A stretch of 64,000 nucleotides of DNA from Pipra filicauda (Eukaryota; Chordata; Aves; Passeriformes; Pipridae), in assembly GCF_003945595.2 (NCBI RefSeq), contig NW_024104909.1, positions 1,178,001 through 1,242,000 of the forward strand, written 5' to 3'. Under the pieces are notes generated by a model. That model ran no database searches and was not told where the DNA came from. It worked only from the letters and a program-made list of their open reading frames with translations. Positions 52,801 through 63,869 of this stretch are shown in pieces; position 1 is the stretch's first letter; every line of letters begins with the position of its first letter. A program made the translations under genes and the position numbers.

Positions 52801-55800
52801 ATGGTAGCACAGAGCAGCCACACAGATGAAGTTCCATGTTAGAGCTGGTGACCAAGTACTTCTGCATCTGTTTTTACAGCCCTTGGACTAGTTCCAGAAC
52901 AGTAGGTATTTATGCACCATGTAAAAGTCAGGTGACAGAAAGCAAAGATGTCATCTTCTGCTTCACGAGAGTGCTAAAGAAATCCTTCCACCACACCTAG
53001 AACTGTGCTGCTGCATCTCATTTCCTCTCCATGTGTCTTTGTAAAGTCCTGCCCAGCACACTGGGCTCTCTTCCCTCACACCCAACGAGGACCAACACAC
53101 ACGGCGTTACCCTCCCCTTCCAGCCCCAGCGGAAGGTCGGGCTCTTTGCCCTGGACACGTGATGTGTATTCTGATCTCCAGGCCCAGCACAGACCATACC
53201 CAGCCTGGCAGACCCTTTTTCCCTGCTCAAAGCCCAGCAGTGCCCGCTGTGACACCCACCTGTAGTAGCTCTGGGACAGCTGGTAGGACATGGGCGCGAA
53301 GGGCAGGGCCCGGTTCTTCTTGGGCCCCAGCGTGTGGTTCACCCGCCGGCGATTCACCAAACTCCTCTTCTGGCACTCCAGGAAAGCCTTCACCAGGATG
53401 TCATCCTGGTACTCCTGGTACAGCCGGAATGTCTGCAAAAAACACCCCCCTGTTCAGTGGAAAAGGCAGTTTTAGCTCTGTTACACTCAGCCTACTTGAG
53501 GTTCACATTAACTAAATGGATATGAAGCCTACAAGCCAGGATGTAAATGATACATATAAATTCACTTAACTGCTGTTCTGTTCCTTTTATGGGCTTCCAG
53601 ACTTTCCACGGTAAATGCCAATTAAATTAACTAAATACTATAGAACACTTGATATTCAAAATGGGATCAGGCTCCTGCTAGAATTATAGATGTGAAAAAT
53701 GCTCCCTCTGCAACACATTTTGGTAGATTCCTCCCTTCATTTCACCAGGAACACAGGCTTCTGTGAGCTTGGCTTTCTAGGCTCCACTCTTGCCTCCACT
53801 CTTGCCTGCTGCTGAGAGTTAAAACTCCCTTTGAACTGCTGACCTTATTTAAGACCTGACTGATAGATGATGCATTTTTATGGTCCTCAGCCCTGAAGGA
53901 AAGGCTCCCCAACACCAGTGTTAGCTGGGTATTAGGACTGTCTCTGTGATATCTCCTCCAGATCATTTCAACTGCTCAAGTGGGCACTAAATCATGATAC
54001 AGTTTGACCCAGTGGAAGGGATGTGGAGTTTATTTCACATGGTTTTTGGGAATTACTTCAACCTCACATCTTTAATCTCATCCTCAGAGAGAAAACAACA
54101 TATTGAAAATCTGTCCAGAATATATAATTTCCTAAAAGCAGACAAGAACACTCCTCACAGAACAGACATAAATCTCAGTTTCTGGGTTTCTTTTCTCTCA
54201 TTTGAAAAAGGAATTTATCAAGGGAGGGAGGAGAAACTTCAGGGTTGTATGACCACGTGTAGATGTGGCACCTGGGGACACAGTTTCCTGGTGGCCTTGG
54301 CAGTGCTGGGCTAATGGTTGGACTCGATGATCTTTTCCAACCTAAACAATTCTGACTCTCTGAGCAGTAAAGTTTGGTCCAGATACTGTACCTGAAATGA
54401 CTGACAAGATTCCATCTGTCTGTCTGAAAGTGCCAACGTGCTCTGAATCAGATTCTGTAGCACTAGAAAATGAATATCATAAACACTGAAAGAAAAAAAA
54501 AATAGAAGAGAAAAAAGTTTATTCATGGTGATTTTTGAGCATGAGTACCAATAAACTAACAAAAACACACAAACTCAATCACTTGCTTCTGAAATAGATG
54601 CATAAAGGCATCAGATTCTACAGCTGAGGATCACTCATGTAATCTGTTACATTTTCCCTGCTCTTCCTCCCTGAATTTTGGATCAGTCCAAATAATCTGA
54701 CAAAAAACAAAGTTCTCCTTATTAACATCTCCTTCTCTTCAAATTCAGCACCCACATACAGTTGTCCCAATGATAACAGACCACCATTTTGAGGTCATCA
54801 CTGCTGCCATTTTATCCACCAAATCTATGCCCTCACAGCCTTGTGAAGTATTGTTTTATTAAAAAAATTTATACACTACAACAGATGAAAAACTAATGAA
54901 TTAGGAGACTATTTATATGACTCTCACAGATGTGAGACATGGCCTTGGAGTCCTGATGGGAAAAGTGGTGCTGCTGCTTCTCACCTGCTCAGATTATCCT
55001 CTTTTGTGCCTTGACTTGTGTCTTCTCCGATTGCCAACACCCGAAATCTGGATGAGGGAAGGGAAAGGAAAACACTGAAACAAGAGCAACATTCTGTGAT
55101 TGTGCATCAGCCCCGAAGCCCAGAGGCTGATGAGCACAACTGCTAACGAGGCAAGTGCTGAAACAGCACAGGGACTGTGCTCCAGCAGCCTCAGCACAAG
55201 GGTCACACATTAAAAGAAGTGTCCAGATCGATCTCCACTAAAATAGCTGTTGACAAGAAGATAAAACTCATGGACAGGAGACAGTCAGGCACTGTAAGGA
55301 TTTTATTGAGGTTTTGGACTTCAAGTTACGGTCAGCAGCACTTCTGCTGTAATGTACAGCTCTTCCCAAAATAAGAAAATTTACAAAGCTGCTAAATTTG
55401 GTATCATTAAATGGTCTGAGACACAAATTTTCCACACTGCTCTTCAAGTGTTATTTATCATGAAAAAGTTTAACAATCTGGAGCTGCAGGATGCAGTACA
55501 AGTCTGAGTGCCCTTCTTTATCAACAGTTTTAGCAGTGCTAAGGTGATTCAGCTGAGCAACCAGCTACAAATTGTGATATAAAATGGGGCCAGGTTATCT
55601 GGAAAATGCTTAAGGGGAAGTCTTCTATTGCATTGAAATGTTACACCTGAGTAGCACCATCTCTAACAGAAACGTTGAGGATTTGACAATTTAGGAAAAT
55701 CTGATACTGTGAATTTCTGGTTTAAAGGTCTTCTTCAGCAAAATGGGAATGGCTTAAAATCAGCAAACTTGTGCAAATAACTCAAAATCAGTTATATGTA

Positions 55801-58800
55801 TTCAGAAAGTGTGGATTTGAAAGAAGCACTGCTAGTTGTATTTACTAAAACTCTTTTTGATACTAAGAGTACAAGTACTAGAGGGTGTAAATCCTGCCCA
55901 GTGGAGAAGGGGCTGCTCTGACTTGCTGTCCCCTCTCACTGCCTCAGCCCACGTGCAGAGTCAAAAGCACCAAAACTAAAATACCTGGAAAACAGTTCCT
56001 GCAAAGTGTCAGGAATCTCAAGTTTGGGATTCCCCAGGGTCGAACTGAATTTCTCTTTCAGCCTTTCCACGAACTCCTTAAACTCCTTTGCACAAACCTT
56101 AGAAAAGAAGAGACAGAAATGTTATCAACCTCAATTTATGAGGGTGGGAAAAGACCTTCTGCTTCTAAAGTGTTCATGGAAAATTCTTGTAGAAATAGCT
56201 GGGTTTGAATTAGCAAGGCAGGGACAGTACAACAGCCAAGAGGCTGCATCAGAAAGCTCCGTGGAGTTTGTGTCTGCTGATTTACTGAACAGTTGCAGGT
56301 TCCATCTGTAATGATGCTCACAGCTACAAGCCAACCACCATGAACATATGTTCTAAACCAATTTACTGAATTTACAGCAGAGAATCTCTTGCTAGAGCTT
56401 TGTTTAAGCTTCTGTTCAAGTCTTTTTTTCCCTTCAGATCCTTCAGGCTTTCCCATGTTCTCCATTAAGTCTGTTTGCACGAGCTTGGCTTGGAGAACAC
56501 CTGTTACATGGGAGGAATGTTCTCTGGAAATGAGTTTTTATTTGCTTCCAAAGACAGACTTTGGAGATGGGGACACACACATATTTCTTCAAGTGATGTC
56601 TCATCAGTCAACAGCTTCTCTTCCTTTAAACAAGCACGAGTTTACCAACAGAACTAATGGGCTTTTGTGACAATAGTATGAACTATGTCATTCCTGGGTA
56701 AAAACAATCTTGCTGTGACACTGTCCCAGTTCTAAAAAAAATCTGAAATTCCAAATGGAATTATTTGCACTTTCAGTGCAAACTTCTCAATCTGAAATTG
56801 TGGTTCATTTAAGCCATAAAAAGCTCAAAAATGAAATAAAATCTTCTGGCTGATCAAATCAAGTTTTATAAGATTTGCTTGCATTTCTGCACTCATCCAC
56901 AGAAGGCTGTATTTCAACATGCAACTGAGATAACAAATAAGAAATTACAGAGCAAAAAGGCTTTCTTGCTCAGATAACAATAAGGCTGAGAGGATAAAAT
57001 AAAATCAGCAGATAGATGTGTTTAGTCATGGATGTTCATAAACAAACATATTGAAAATACAAATTTTTTGCTGTACAGGAGGTTGTTTATGTGCCTTTGG
57101 AAAACTGCCTGTGTTCACTTTGCTCCCAACCCAGCAATGATGCCACATTTTTGCAACGATGCTATTTTTAAAATGGCTAAGGATTCAAGGGAGGGATAGA
57201 GAGGAAATCACAGTAATTCAAGCAGTGCAAGTCCTCAGTAATCCAAACAGAATAAAGTACTCCATGACCTTTTGGAATCCTTCCCTCCTACCTGTGGATC
57301 TTCATAATTATTTTCTCTGTTCATGAAATCATCGATGAGGGCTTTATCTTGGTAAACCTCAGCAAGGCAAACTCTGCAACAGATACAATTGAAGGTGTTG
57401 TCCAGAGTTGAAGTTTTCCCAGTTCAGTATAGATTTGACAGTTGAAATTTATAGGTCATATGAAACAAAACAATAACAGAGAAGGACCATGTCCCTTCAC
57501 TTAATTTCAGGAGAATTTAGCCTATACCTAGGACATACAGAACTTCTTACTTGTAATTAAGGTAAGTCTGTGGATTCCTGACAATATAACGAGCTCTTCG
57601 TCCAACGGAATGAGAGGTTTTATCCAGGGACTCCTCGAAGCTGGAATGCATGATATCCCGAACCACCTGCCAGGGCACAAAGGGCCCTTTGACCTGTGGG
57701 AACAACAAATGTTCGGGGTTCAACTCCAGCTCTGAAGTACACAGAGGACGGTGGGAAGCAGGCTGGACCCCTTGGGGTGTGCTGAGCACGCTGGGTGAGG
57801 GGTCTGTGGCACACCTTGGCGTTGAGCACGTGGCTGGCGATCCTGCACAGCATGAGCAGACTGTCCTCCTGCACCGTCCAGGTGACTCGGAGCCGGGTCA
57901 TCCTCAGCAGGGCACTCTGGTCAGCCTCGTCGTGGTAACGCAGCCTTTTGCTTTTTTCTGCAGAATCCTCTTCTAAAGAAACCCAGAAAAAACAAGAGTT
58001 AAAGACAATTATCTCAGCACTACGTATTTTGATTAATTCGAACTGCCATGACGGCGCCAGCACGAGTTTGAAGGAACGAGAGACAAGAGCAGGGAAGGAA
58101 GGAGCAGTTCAGAAGGCAAAGTGCATTAATGCCTCTCCCAGGAATGAGAAAACAAGCACTTTAATTGGCAAACTGACAACCCAGAGCATCACTTCATGAA
58201 GAATCTTTAAGCCAGCTATCAACAGTGGATGATGAATTGCAAGGAGCTGGTCTGGCACAGACACCATTAGGATTTCTCCAGTCAGTACAGCACAGCAGTG
58301 CAGCCATGGCCCACACACAGGTCATGGGTACAACATGCTGCTGTTTTACCCCAGAGCTCCTACACAGCCCCAGGGCACCTGAGCCTCCTCCCTGACAGAG
58401 GGAACCCGAAGACATGGCCAGTAAAGCTCCCATGTCCCACCTGGAGCTCAGACCATGTGCCAGTCACATCAGCTTTTCCAAAGCAGCCTCCAGCACAGTA
58501 AAGAATGCTGCTTTTCCCTGTTTCTTACCTTTCTTTCTCTTCTTTGTCTTCTTTCCAACTTCCTTCCTAAGCCTCTTCCTCTTCTGGCTTTTTCCGCCTC
58601 TCACTCGTTTCGTTCGATCCTGGGTTGGTTCTTTACTTATTTCAAAACATTCCTCCTTCTGGACAAGTAACTCTGATCCTACCTTTGCTTCTCCCAAAAT
58701 ACTAATTTTGTTACCTAAAATGACACATATTGACAGCAGTGGAGCTTTAGAGCAATGACATTCTACAGTTAAGGTATAAAGAGCAAATGCCCAAGTTTCA

Positions 58801-61800
58801 ACATATTCAAAGACAGATGCCCTCTCAAAATTGCCCTTTTTTTAGTCATGTCATTTCATGCCCCTTCTCACAAAGTAAAATCCCACATTAAATGAGGAAT
58901 CATCAAGTAGTTACTAAGTTTAATGTACAGTGCAGAAGCACAGGGGAACAGAGCTGAGGTTTTATATTCAACCTGAAGCTTTTCCTCCTCCTTAACTCAA
59001 ACGTTAGGCTGGATAACAGTGCTGCAAAACATTGGTCCCTCTAGACTTCCTGCAAACTGCACAACAGAAATTACAAAGGATAGAAATTATTGTTCTATAA
59101 GAAATTATTTACACATCTATTTTACAGCCCCAGAAGTATCCTAGATCATTGTAAGGAGACAGGAACAACCCATGTCATCAATAGTGGATAAAAAAAAATT
59201 ATTGTTCCATATATCTGGAAATAGGGAATGAAATTATTTATCTATTTTACTGCCCCAGAAGCATCTTAGATTACTGTAAGGAGACAAGAATAACCCACAT
59301 CCTTCATGCTGGGTTTGACAAAGACAGTAAGAGCTACAGCAGAGTTTCAGAGCCCACCTTACCTCCAGTACTGAGTGGCAGGGGGTGTTTTGTTAAGAAG
59401 GTTTGGAGTCTTGCTGTCAGTCCATTTTCAGAAACTGTATTTTCCTAAGACAATATAGCTTTAAAACAGGTGATATGCAAAAGGAGTGCACTGGTTTTAG
59501 CAATACTATGCATTATATCCTGTGAGTAGTGTCAGAAAGAAATTTTCAGCATAAAGGAAAAGATCCCTGGCTAAAATGAAGAACTCATTGGTCTTATTAC
59601 TCCCACATATTAGAATGGCTCCAGAGCTTTGCTTAAATCAGACTGTAATGACCACTAGATTATGAAGGTTAGAACTGCAGCAAATCTCAAGTTCAACAGG
59701 AGTCACTACTGGAAGAGAAGTGCTCGAATCTTTCATTGCTGCAGAGGCTGAGGAGAACTTGCTGTAAACCAGTATTTTTTCAAAGCATTTTACATTCCAA
59801 AGGAACTTCTAAAAACCACAAAACCAAACTGCAAACACAAACACTGAGTAAATGCCTCCTACACAATATTCTGCCCATCTTAAATCTGAGCCTGAACTGA
59901 TTGCAGCATATTGGGAGTTTTGCCATTCTCTGCAAAACCCATTTCTCTTGTGTGGAGTTCACTGGGGGCTGAAGTTGGTCACAGATGCAGAGTGCAAAGC
60001 AGAGACTGAAGAACTGCTGGAGGTCCTGTTAATGCTGAACAACCAGGAGACTGAACAGCAAATGAAATTAGGAGGGAAATGATCCTGCCTGAGGGGAAAA
60101 AATTGGCAACTCTAATTTTACATACACTGATAGGTTCTGATTTGACCACTGCTTAGGGCAGAGTAATTACAGCCAGTTCTGTGAAAGTCCCTGTTCAGTG
60201 CTTGGTAATGGTGAAAAAGCAAAGGAAATGTAAGGAATTCTTAGGGAGAAAGGCAACACTGTGTAAAAATCCATGGTTGGCCACAGCCTGAAAGCACTAT
60301 GTGATGTATTTCCACCTTAAAAAGGACACAGTAGAACTATAACATGTTAAAAGAAAGGCAAGAATGATTAAAGACAGGATGCAGTCCATGCTGGGAATAG
60401 TAGATGTCAGTCTTGAGAAAAGGAGGTGATAATGGGAAACATAAGAGATGTTTAGAAAAATCAAGTGAAAACAGATAGGGTAATAGAGAATTGTATTTCT
60501 TCACAGCTTCCCTTAGCAATACAATTATTAGGGAGCTTAAAGCATCAAAAGGAAGTGGGGACACATAATGCACTTTGCTGCATGAGGTTGGGGATAGTAA
60601 AGATTTATATGTGCTCAAAACACAGGCAAATTAATGCTAGGAAAAAAAAAAAGCTATTAACTGCTTTGAAACATCAGCCCCAGATTTAAAATGGCCAAAA
60701 CCTGCAGACAGCTGGAGGATATTCTGAGGAAATATCCCTTGCTCTTACAACCTTCCATCACAGGCAGGACATTAGCCAGAACTGGGATGGCCATTCTCAT
60801 TTGCATATGTTGGGCTCCCTATTTTTATTTTTGTTTTTATTTTTGTCCATATGTATTTCCTTGTTCTGGATGTTTCAGTTTTTGTCTGACAAGTTCTACA
60901 TTCCTGAAAGGCAAGAGGTACCACTGAATAATCTACACTGCTTGCTCAATAAAGTATTTCTCCATTAGTCGAATGTACTAACAAATTTACCACCAAATTC
61001 AGTTTTCAGATAAAATTTATGTCCAATTCTTTCACTCACTTCAGCACCAAGATTTGACAATATTTGTCACTCCTTACTGAGACACATGACTGAGAAAGCA
61101 CACTGTAAGATTTTGGTCTCAGTATCTCAACCTTAAGAATATTAAAATTTGGAAAAGTCACTCCAGTATATAAATTTTAAAATACCCACCTTCCTGGTCT
61201 TATCGATGATGTAGCTTGTCCAGATCCAATTGCGTTTCAGGTGCCCATAAAAGCTGGAATCCAGACCTGCAGCTCCCAACCCATCTCCAGGGATAGATCC
61301 ATCATCAACCACCTCTCGGCTGCCTCTGACAGCAAGAGAAACACAACACACGGGTAATTATTTGGCACAGAGGGCCTTCCCAGCTGCTCTCAAGGGATGT
61401 GTGTGCAACGTGCAGAACTCTCCCCCTGCCCTCCCGATTTAGGGGGCGACATTACACCATCAACTGAATCCCAAAACTGGTTCTTGACCTTAAAGATGTT
61501 GCAGTGATCTCCAGCCTGACTGCAAGTGAACACCAGGTATCCAGTTTAAAAGATTTCTTGCCATACAATAGAGATCATATGCAGAAGCTGACGAGTGAAC
61601 CCAACAGAATTTTTTCCATCAGCAAGGATCAGTGGAACTGGGTTCCCTCAACACCATTAATTTTTTAAAGACCACTTGATGTATCTACTTGTAGAATATT
61701 GGCAAAGATAAACCACAGTGCACAGCACAACATAAAGAGTTTGACTGGTGTTCTGTGTGGCTATCACAGGTTGTGAGTAGGCAGAAGGTGGAATGCTCCA

Positions 61801-63869
61801 GAGATCACTTCCAGATCACAGTGTACACCAACACCATATTAGAAATTAATCTGTAAACAATTACAGCCAAGTGCAGCACAGAAGGACAGAATCCAGAATG
61901 TGACACTGGGGAGCTACTGAAGCTGCTTGAGATACCATGATATAACGCCTGAGAATAGAAATCTCTAAGTTTATTACCCCTGGCATTAACAGTACTTAGG
62001 AAGCACTCCTTCCCTCTCAACTTTGCTTTCCCCAAGACTCTTGCAACACACATCTGTCCTACTTTGGAAGGAAATCCAACATCTGTTTATCCCACTTCTC
62101 CAGCATAAAAACCTACTTGGCAAAGTTACTTATAAACATGAAACATAACTACACGTCTTTTAACCAGATACTCTCTGAATTACACACAAACAGCCCTCAA
62201 CACCCAACTGAGGTGCTCGAGTCTGAACTGCTTTTGCTGTTAACATCCTCAGCACCAGGACAGCTCTTTTTGCCCTCTCCATTCCAGCAGCAGAGCAGGG
62301 ATGAAGGTGACGTACGTGGTGTATTCCAGCATCGCACACTTTCGCTCCAGATTGTGTTTATTCACTGCTGACTCTTGTTCCATTTCCACATCCAGTGCAG
62401 TCTCCTCCCCTTGATTACTTTTCTTGGACCGAGGACAGCGGATGACTCCTGGACAGACAAACAGGTTTGACCATCAGCATGAAAAGTCAGACTTCAACCC
62501 ACTTTCAATCCACCCTGCTACAGCAAACTACTGCTCCCAAACAGCACTAACGTTTTTACCCTTTCTCTACACAACGTGCTACCTTCTCACAGAAAGGACT
62601 ATTAGCAATTTTGTTACTTCTAGCTTCAATTTTGATACTGCTCTGAGAATTTGAAGTTGATCACAACCTCACAGAGTTATATGGACAGAGCTTCTAGCGC
62701 TTTTTTTTTGCTGCACGGGGCAACCTGACCAGGCATTGGAAGTGACAAAACAGAGCCTGCCTGTTTAAGGGAAGGAGGAGCAATTGTGGTGCGCCCAGAG
62801 GAAAGAGCAGAGGTGCTAAGAAGGTGGAGTTTTGCCTTACCCAGGGGTGTGTTGAGGCAGACACACTGCAGATCAAACCAGAAGTTCTCCACGTCCTGCA
62901 GGGTGTTGAGCACGTACAGGCGCCGCTCGAAGGGGCGGCTGCTCTGCGCCAGGTTGTAGTGGAGGTCACAGATGGTGGTGTCAACAATCACTGCATTCCT
63001 CTTCATGTACACAAACACCTGGCAAACACAGCGTGGTTCAGGCTGGTGGGTAAAAATCATCGGAATTCCCTAATTCACAGCACACACAGTCTAGTTCAGG
63101 ACTGGTGGGCGTTTTCTGTCTGCTGTTTTGAGAGAGCACTCTGAGAGGAGACACACCCATTCCCACCCTGTTGCATTGCATTCCCAAATTTCCCTTGACA
63201 GCAATCCAGAAATTTCCTTTCTAGGTTTAGAACAGTTTGTTTTCCCTGTTATGCACAGGATATTCCAAGTTTCCACAGAGTGACTATTTCCAACAAGTCC
63301 TCATTCGGGATTTGAATAGATGTGTTTGGGGGCCTAATTATCTTTATCTTCATGAATTATGTGTTGGATCTGCCTTCTCCTTTGCATGTGCTCTCTATTT
63401 ATAAAAAGATGCATATGGATGTCATTATTTTACTCTGATCAGTGACTTTATTCTGTGTCAGACATCCAAAGCCTGACACCTTGATGGATAAGAAGGTGGA
63501 ATGCTCATTTTTCATAAGTATTGCCAGTCTGGAACCTCCTGGTTCATTATTGTGTGCATTATGCATTTGAGTAGTGCCCTTCCAGAGAAAGGCAAAAAAT
63601 ATCTAAACAAATTACAGTGTCACTTGGATCTGGAGGTTTGCACATACACCTGAAACATCAGTATTTCATTTAACTATTTAAGGTAATTCAAATCCCAAAT
63701 CCTGCATTTATTTCACAAGAAAAAAATCCATGAATAATAACTGCTTTTTTAAAATTTATTTTTTTTAATTACCTGGTCTTTGTCTTGAAACTTCTCTGTT
63801 GGGCCAAACTGTAGCAGTCCCATGTAACATAATCTCTGAAGGTTTTCTATCACTGAGAAGATGTACCTC
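43610..63869 (-). CDS. GTF3C1: General transcription factor 3C polypeptide 1 (TFIIIC220), C-terminal 1,191 residues, 20 exons, 5' part off window
   Basis: GTF3C1 is the largest TFIIIC subunit; TFIIIC binds the B box of tRNA-type promoters and recruits TFIIIB and RNA polymerase III. Exons in coding order are 63869-63773, 63018-62841, 62448-62316, 61325-61190, 59444-59363, 58714-58529, 57972-57815, 57693-57551, 57373-57292, 56097-55985, 55047-54985, 54485-54392, 53432-53260, 52721-52437, 50253-50000, 48628-48342, 47850-47193, 45696-45657, 44931-44739 and 43831-43610. All have GT-AG ends and compatible phases, giving 3,577 nt. Family landmarks include [138 protein letters not shown] and [18 protein letters not shown]. 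The human protein is about 2,100 residues, so roughly 900 N-terminal residues, including the B-block-binding region, lie beyond the right edge. Confidence 0.97.
44278..44327. repeat. Short direct repeat AATTAGGAACACTGGG x2
   Basis: Two copies of a 16-base unit separated by about 10 bases lie in the GTF3C1 last intron, just upstream of a CR1 tail. It may be an insertion-associated duplication. Confidence 0.6.
44334..44402 (+). mobile_element. CR1-type LINE 3' tail
   Basis: Forward CR1 tail: GATGATCTTTAAGGTCCCTT, CCAACCCAAACCATTCTGTG and ATCCTATGATT. The end matches the CR1 8-bp terminal repeat type. It is short and lies in a GTF3C1 intron in antisense orientation to that gene. Confidence 0.85.
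44739..44931 (-). CDS. GTF3C1: GTF3C1 exon
   Basis: 193 nt encoding [20 protein letters not shown], then [40 protein letters not shown] and EILQ, which is the C-terminal winged-helix-like domain. Confidence 0.96.
45657..45696 (-). CDS. GTF3C1: GTF3C1 micro-exon (40 nt)
   Basis: Encodes [12 protein letters not shown] between split codons. It is recognised by the conserved QAAR(D/E)R and by phase fit; acceptor CTTTCCAG, donor GTGAGT. Confidence 0.88.
47193..47850 (-). CDS. GTF3C1: GTF3C1 large exon, disordered acidic region
   Basis: 658 nt, 219 codons. Only the start ([20 protein letters not shown] through [13 protein letters not shown]) is conserved. The rest is Glu/Asp/Pro/Gln-rich low-complexity sequence with an NLS-like PPRKRRK. 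The same position in the human protein is also a long, poorly conserved region. Confidence 0.92.
48342..48628 (-). CDS. GTF3C1: GTF3C1 exon
   Basis: 287 nt encoding [20 protein letters not shown], then [60 protein letters not shown] and [15 protein letters not shown]. The GYSPxD...LEI...FGI...EL pattern is a helical, winged-helix-like family block. Confidence 0.95.
50000..50253 (-). CDS. GTF3C1: GTF3C1 exon with acidic tract
   Basis: 254 nt. [20 protein letters not shown] is an acidic run, followed by [20 protein letters not shown] and [20 protein letters not shown]. The acceptor ends GCTGTAG and the donor is GTTAGT, a non-optimal +3. Confidence 0.95.
50254..52436 (-). other. GTF3C1: GTF3C1 intron containing the inverted repeat
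   Basis: A 2.2 kb intron. It holds the 50548-51062 inverted repeat and a TTTCAGTTTC interferon-response-like motif at 51990-51999. No exon is missing here, because the flanking phases match. Confidence 0.8.
50548..51062. repeat. Long inverted repeat in a GTF3C1 intron
   Basis: Arm 50548-50713 and arm 50902-51062 are reverse complements at about 90% identity by eye, with a 188-bp spacer. Shared blocks include CAGAGCCTTCAGCTTTAACC, GTGGCTCTTGTCTTGTCCTG and TTCTGGGAAATTTATCCTGG. Neither arm is recognised as CR1. The intron lies between exons at 50253 and 52437. Confidence 0.9.
52437..52721 (-). CDS. GTF3C1: GTF3C1 exon
   Basis: 285 nt. It starts [20 protein letters not shown] and ends [20 protein letters not shown] plus K and two bases. 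Its length is a multiple of three and phases are shared. Confidence 0.96.
53260..53432 (-). CDS. GTF3C1: GTF3C1 exon
   Basis: 173 nt encoding [20 protein letters not shown], then [20 protein letters not shown] and [17 protein letters not shown]. It is GC-rich and strongly basic in the middle. Confidence 0.96.
53782..53807. repeat. Tandem duplication of TCCACTCTTGCC
   Basis: Two adjacent 12-base copies in a GTF3C1 intron; a simple local duplication. Confidence 0.6.
54230..54360 (+). mobile_element. CR1-type LINE 3' fragment
   Basis: Forward CR1 sequence: GGTGGCCTTGGCAGTGCTGG, then GGTTGGACTCGATGATCTTT and TCCAACCTAAACAATTCTG. It ends about 30 bases from the donor side of the GTF3C1 exon at 54392 and is antisense to that gene. 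Confidence 0.85.
54392..54485 (-). CDS. GTF3C1: GTF3C1 exon
   Basis: 94 nt encoding [20 protein letters not shown] and [11 protein letters not shown]. The acceptor is CTTTCAG and the exon ends in phase 0. Confidence 0.95.
54985..55047 (-). CDS. GTF3C1: GTF3C1 exon (63 nt)
   Basis: Encodes [20 protein letters not shown] flanked by split Arg codons. Its length is a multiple of three and both boundaries share the same phase, so it could be skipped without a frameshift. Confidence 0.93.
55985..56097 (-). CDS. GTF3C1: GTF3C1 exon
   Basis: 113 nt encoding [20 protein letters not shown], then [17 protein letters not shown]. The donor AG|GTATTT is weaker than its neighbours. Confidence 0.94.
57292..57373 (-). 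CDS. GTF3C1: GTF3C1 exon
   Basis: 82 nt encoding [20 protein letters not shown] and NNYEDPQ. It ends in phase 0 at donor CAG|GTAGGA. Confidence 0.95.
57551..57693 (-). CDS. GTF3C1: GTF3C1 exon
   Basis: 143 nt encoding [20 protein letters not shown], then [20 protein letters not shown] and PQTYLNY plus two bases of Lys. Confidence 0.96.
57815..57972 (-). CDS. GTF3C1: GTF3C1 exon
   Basis: 158 nt encoding [20 protein letters not shown], then [20 protein letters not shown] and [13 protein letters not shown]. The [19 protein letters not shown] block is highly conserved in the family. Confidence 0.96.
58529..58714 (-). CDS. GTF3C1: GTF3C1 exon, basic linker
   Basis: 186 nt. It starts [20 protein letters not shown] and ends in a Lys/Arg-rich run ([13 protein letters not shown] and KKTKKRKK), a likely nuclear localisation or nucleic-acid-contacting segment. 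Confidence 0.95.
59085..59318. repeat. Direct tandem duplication of about 115 bp
   Basis: Unit 1 (59085-59196) and unit 2 (59197-about 59318) both start AATTATTGTTC and share TATTTTAC-GCCCCAGAAG, then TGTAAGGAGACA. Similarity is about 80-85% by eye, with one indel. It lies immediately downstream (in gene sense) of the GTF3C1 exon at 59363. Confidence 0.8.
59363..59444 (-). CDS. GTF3C1: GTF3C1 exon
   Basis: 82 nt encoding [20 protein letters not shown] and PLPLSTG plus one base. The acceptor is TCTTAG and the donor GTAAGG. Confidence 0.94.
61190..61325 (-). CDS. GTF3C1: GTF3C1 exon
   Basis: 136 nt encoding [20 protein letters not shown], then [20 protein letters not shown] and DKTRK. It ends in phase 0 at donor AAG|GTGGGT. 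Confidence 0.96.
62316..62448 (-). CDS. GTF3C1: GTF3C1 exon
   Basis: 133 nt encoding [20 protein letters not shown], then [20 protein letters not shown] and LEYT. The donor is AC|GTACGT. It carries an acidic linker between conserved blocks. Confidence 0.95.
62841..63018 (-). CDS. GTF3C1: GTF3C1 exon
   Basis: 178 nt encoding [20 protein letters not shown], then [20 protein letters not shown] and [19 protein letters not shown]. It has higher GC than neighbouring introns. Confidence 0.96.
63773..63869 (-). CDS. GTF3C1: GTF3C1 exon (first in window)
   Basis: 97 nt. One base completes the previous codon, then 32 codons [20 protein letters not shown] and [12 protein letters not shown] follow. The acceptor is CTGCAG, the donor GTAATT, and it ends in phase 0. 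The remaining sequence to 64000 is intron. Confidence 0.95.
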
